Origin: a virus
Virus record (IMG/VR): IMGVR_UViG_3300037247_002436
Coordinates: 1-40,390 of that record
Length of the DNA: 40,390 nt
Strand: one strand, 5' to 3'
The stretch's first letter is position 1, and every line of letters begins with the position of its first letter. Both the position numbers and the translations under genes were made by a program. Below the pieces are notes generated by a model. The model worked only from the letters and a program-made list of their open reading frames with translations, was not told the DNA's origin and searched no databases. Below are positions 38,138-40,390 of this stretch, in pieces.

Positions 38138-38830
38138 ATGCATAGAGTGGACACATCGACGGCCGTGGCCGTCAAACCAGCATCTGAGGCGGCGGGCGAC
38201 CCAGGATATTTCACCAAAGGCGATCCGGTTGGCGGTACACCGGCCACCGTGCCGGGAATGGATTGGTGCAATATGATGCAGGAGGAGATGATTGCGATAC
38301 TGGTCGCCTTTGGCGTAACGCCTGATCAGGCCAAGGCGGACTACGGCCAGATTATTGATGCTTTGTTGGCCAATTTTGCCAATATCAGCGGTAATGCATC
38401 GCAGTTGTTCAAAGCGGCGGCCGGGGTCGCGGCTAATGACGTAGTTGTTAAAGGACAGGCTGCGTCGGAGGATGACACAGGGTTGGTTGAGTTGGCAAAC
38501 GCGGCCGAGATTGCTGCTGGTCTCGATAACGAACGGGCAGTGACCTCGGCTGGATTGGCATCGTTCCCAAAACTTCTTACTGACTCAGGATATATTACCC
38601 TGCCTGGCGGATTAATTATTCAGTGGGGCCATGTATTAAGTGGAGTGACAGAAGCATTTCCCATAGCGTTTCCCTCGGCAGTTTTACATGTATCAGGGAT
38701 CCATTATGGCGCCTTAGCAACTAGTAATATCATAGTTGATAATTCTGTTGGACCTACTCTTACACAATTTTTATTCAAAGAATCAGCGGGCGGTCTCATT
38801 ACAGTGAAATTTTTTGCGTTGGGGTATTAA
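38138..38830 (+). CDS. Tail fibre protein
   Basis: The 230-residue protein starts with HRVDTSTAVAVKPASEAAGDPGYFTKGDPVGGTPATVPGMDWCNMMQEEMIAILVAFG, the collar found at the N-terminus of Mu-like tail fibres. The C-terminus has the fibre tip pattern ITLPGGLIIQWGHVLSGVTEAFPIAFPSAV, with a beta-rich end. The C-terminal third is clearly more AT-rich than the neighbours, a sign of exchange of host-recognition tips. ATG 38138 with GGAGGATAATC upstream is preferred. A short fibre compared with Mu gpS. Confidence 0.85.
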   Translation: MHRVDTSTAVAVKPASEAAGDPGYFTKGDPVGGTPATVPGMDWCNMMQEEMIAILVAFGVTPDQAKADYGQIIDALLANFANISGNASQLFKAAAGVAANDVVVKGQAASEDDTGLVELANAAEIAAGLDNERAVTSAGLASFPKLLTDSGYITLPGGLIIQWGHVLSGVTEAFPIAFPSAVLHVSGIHYGALATSNIIVDNSVGPTLTQFLFKESAGGLITVKFFALGY

Positions 38831-38833
38831 ATT

Positions 38834-39475
38834 ATGACGAAACATGCAGATATAGATAATTCGGGGTTTGTTAAAGGATTTTACGATTCTGACATTCATG
38901 ATGCCAAGACCATCCCTAAAACAGCGGTGGAGATCACCAAAGATCAGTATCAGGATTGGTTGGTCAACCAGAATACCCGCAGATGGGAAAAAGATGCCTT
39001 GGTGGCTTCGCCACCGGCCCCGTCGTCAAGCCACGAATTGGTTGATGGAAAATGGGTGCCGGATATTAATCGGCTAAAGGCCGCAAAGGTCGCCAAACTG
39101 AGCATTGCGTGCGGGGTGGCCTGTGAGGTGGGGTATACGTCAAATGCGACGGACTCCAACCATCTTTATGCGACTGACAGGACAGATGGTCAACTTAACC
39201 TGCTCGGTCACCACCTGGATGCAATGACCAACTCCGCTGATCTTGATTGGACCCAGAAGATTACCTGTGTTCCGGAGGGCGAGACCACCAGCACCAGGGT
39301 GGCGCATACCGCAGCCCAAACCCTGGCCGTTACGGTACCGGTCAAGCAGATGATTGAGGGTAATCGCACTATATATAATGATAAGAAACATTACGTTTTA
39401 AACCTCGACCCGGCCAGCCCGACCATTGAGGAGGATATCGCCGCAGTGACCTGGGAGTCGGTCGAGCCGCAATAG
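38834..39475 (+). CDS. Tail fibre assembly protein
   Basis: The 213-residue protein has the assembly-chaperone pattern: GFVKGFYDSDIHDAKTIPKTAVEITKDQYQDWLVNQNTRRWEKDALVAS and HELVDGKWVPDINRLKAAKVAKLSIACGVACEVGYTSNATDS, with a C-terminal DUF4376-like region (LGHHLDAMTNSADLDWTQKITC). Such proteins fold the fibre tip. It lies directly behind the fibre gene. The match to the DUF4376 type is from recognition of the motif, without a search. Confidence 0.82.
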   Translation: MTKHADIDNSGFVKGFYDSDIHDAKTIPKTAVEITKDQYQDWLVNQNTRRWEKDALVASPPAPSSSHELVDGKWVPDINRLKAAKVAKLSIACGVACEVGYTSNATDSNHLYATDRTDGQLNLLGHHLDAMTNSADLDWTQKITCVPEGETTSTRVAHTAAQTLAVTVPVKQMIEGNRTIYNDKKHYVLNLDPASPTIEEDIAAVTWESVEPQ

Positions 39476-39487
39476 AAAAAAGGGAGC

Positions 39488-39616
39488 GGCCGGGCTGTGC
39501 GCAAACACCACCCGGCCACCCAGCTTCAGTGCTTTAGACACTGTGAACCAGGCCTAGGGCTCCCCCTACCGCGTCGACACGGCGGGAGAATCCTAGCATA
39601 AATGCAATTAACTGCA
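39488..39616 (+). ncRNA. Structured leader before the methylase gene
   Basis: Four pairings stand in line: GGCCGGG/CCCGGCC (39488-39517); CAGTG/CACTG (39527-39543); a long hairpin 39552-39597 with arms GCcTAGG/CCTAGC, CTCCC/GGGAG and CCG/CGG; and TGCA/TGCA (39603-39616) just before the AAGGGG of the methylase. The stretch has no gene. It is probably a 5' leader that controls methylase translation, comparable in place to the regulated mom leader of Mu. A separate small RNA is also possible. No known RNA family is recognised. Confidence 0.5.
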
Positions 39617-39628
39617 AGGGGTTCCACT

Positions 39629-40390
39629 ATGTCTAAACCAATCATCCCATGGATCGGCGGCAAGCGCCGTCTCGCCAAGCATCTTCTGCCACTCTTCCCC
39701 AAACACACCTGTTACTGCGAACCGTTCTGCGGGGCAGCGGCGTTGTACTTCCTGAAAGACCAGAGTAAGGTTGAGGTGATCAACGACATCAACGGTGATC
39801 TGATCAACCTTTACCGGGTAGTGCAGCATCATCTTGAGGAGTTTGTCCGGCATTTCAAGTGGTCCCTGGTCAGCAGGCAGATCTACAAGTGGCTCCAATC
39901 TTCCAACCCTGAGACCCTGACCGATATCCAGCGGGCCGCACGTTTTTTTTATCTGCAGAAGCTGTCCTTCGGCGGCAAGGTAAGCGGGCGGACTTTCGGC
40001 ACCGCAACCACCTCTCCACCCAGGCTGAATCTTACCCGCATCGAGGAAGAGCTGAGCGACGCGCATTTGAGATTGTCCCGCACCCTCATCGAGCATCTTT
40101 CCTGGCAAAAGTGCATAGAGAAATACGACCGTAAGAAGACCCTGTTTTACTTCGATCCGCCTTACTGGCAGACAGAAGGCTACGGCGTGGACTTCGGCCT
40201 GGAGCAATACCAAGAGATGGCCAAGCTAATGCGAGGCATTAAAGGTAAGGCGATCCTAAGCATCAACGACCACCCGGACATCAGGGAGGTTTTTGCAGGA
40301 TTTACAACCAAGGAGGTGCCGATCACCTACACGGTCGGTGGTGGCAGTAAAGGAGTGAAACGGCAGGAGCTGATTATTCTGAGTTGGTGA
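39629..40390 (+). CDS. D12-class N6-adenine DNA methylase
   Basis: The 253-residue protein matches D12 (Dam-type) methylases: PIIPWIGGKRRLAKHLLPLFP (AdoMet motif with G10/G11/K12), YCEPFCGAAALYF, VEVINDINGDLINLYRVVQHH, and the catalytic FDPPYW (D176-Y179). It would methylate adenine, probably in GATC or a similar short site, and protect phage DNA from restriction, as mom does in Mu by another chemistry. ATG 39629 with AAGGGGT upstream is preferred. The gene is complete to the window edge; the right phage end lies beyond. Confidence 0.92.
   Translation: MSKPIIPWIGGKRRLAKHLLPLFPKHTCYCEPFCGAAALYFLKDQSKVEVINDINGDLINLYRVVQHHLEEFVRHFKWSLVSRQIYKWLQSSNPETLTDIQRAARFFYLQKLSFGGKVSGRTFGTATTSPPRLNLTRIEEELSDAHLRLSRTLIEHLSWQKCIEKYDRKKTLFYFDPPYWQTEGYGVDFGLEQYQEMAKLMRGIKGKAILSINDHPDIREVFAGFTTKEVPITYTVGGGSKGVKRQELIILSW

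Noticed and set aside
38138-39475. Diversity-generating retroelement around the tail fibre
   Set aside because: No reverse transcriptase, template repeat or C-type lectin fold is visible in the window; the fibre tip is ordinary beta sequence.
39476-39628. Com-like translational activator gene upstream of the methylase
   Set aside because: No open frame with a Cys cluster fits between fibre assembly and methylase; the region is structured instead.
40154-40390. Right end of the prophage within the window
   Set aside because: The methylase frame is open to the last base, so the terminus and its target duplication must lie outside.

Overview
The window holds an almost complete Mu-like transposable prophage next to a short piece of host chromosome. 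The phage genes are GC-rich, carry Mu-type proteins in the Mu order, and are interrupted by AT-rich accessory genes. The host is most likely a deltaproteobacterium (Desulfobacterota). That rests on the general look of the proteins and on a palindromic intergenic repeat family that I associate with such genomes, so it is an inference. The first ~2 kb is AT-rich and looks like host DNA: a small membrane protein gene and an IS1182-like element whose transposase has lost an internal segment. The left phage end probably lies near 1999, where the bases resemble the left end of Mu as I remember it. The right end is not visible and should lie just beyond 40390.

Lysogeny and early control (2.0-4.0 kb): a minus-strand operon runs from an XRE-type repressor through a LITAF-like membrane zinc-ribbon protein to an unknown protein with an N-terminal H-x-T motif. 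The operator region between the repressor and the early genes has five AGGTTGC boxes, a 19-bp direct repeat and a good sigma70 early promoter. Early and middle region (4.0-12.6 kb): small DNA-binding proteins, MuA-like DDE transposase, MuB-like AAA ATPase, winged-helix and HTH proteins, a DUF3164 protein, GemA (gp16) and Mor.

Immunity and accessory region (12.6-16.5 kb): a minus-strand lipoprotein gene is divergent from what looks like a P1/P4-type C4 antisense RNA. The RNA is followed by its complementary target in a terminator hairpin and then by a Rha/Ant-type antirepressor. This is an immI-like switch inside a Mu-like phage. Two AT-rich minus-strand genes follow: an AbiGi-family abortive-infection protein and a membrane-anchored coiled-coil protein. 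They are likely phage-defence or exclusion cargo.

Late region (16.5-40.4 kb): lysis genes (peptidoglycan-active enzyme, lipoprotein, small protein, holin-like protein), a TraR/DksA zinc finger, DUF2730, gp26, gp27 and gp28 terminase, gp29 portal, gp30/F, gpG, protease I with nested scaffold Z, a decoration-type protein, gpT capsid, the FluMu HI1506-like protein, gp36, gp37, DUF2635, sheath, tube, tail chaperone with a probable -2 frameshift, tape measure, N, P, gp45-gp48, tail fibre, fibre assembly and a D12-class adenine methylase behind a structured leader. Identical 18-bp sites lie upstream of the lysis operon and of I, where Mu has its late promoters Plys and PI. No tRNA, rRNA, CRISPR array or reverse transcriptase was seen.
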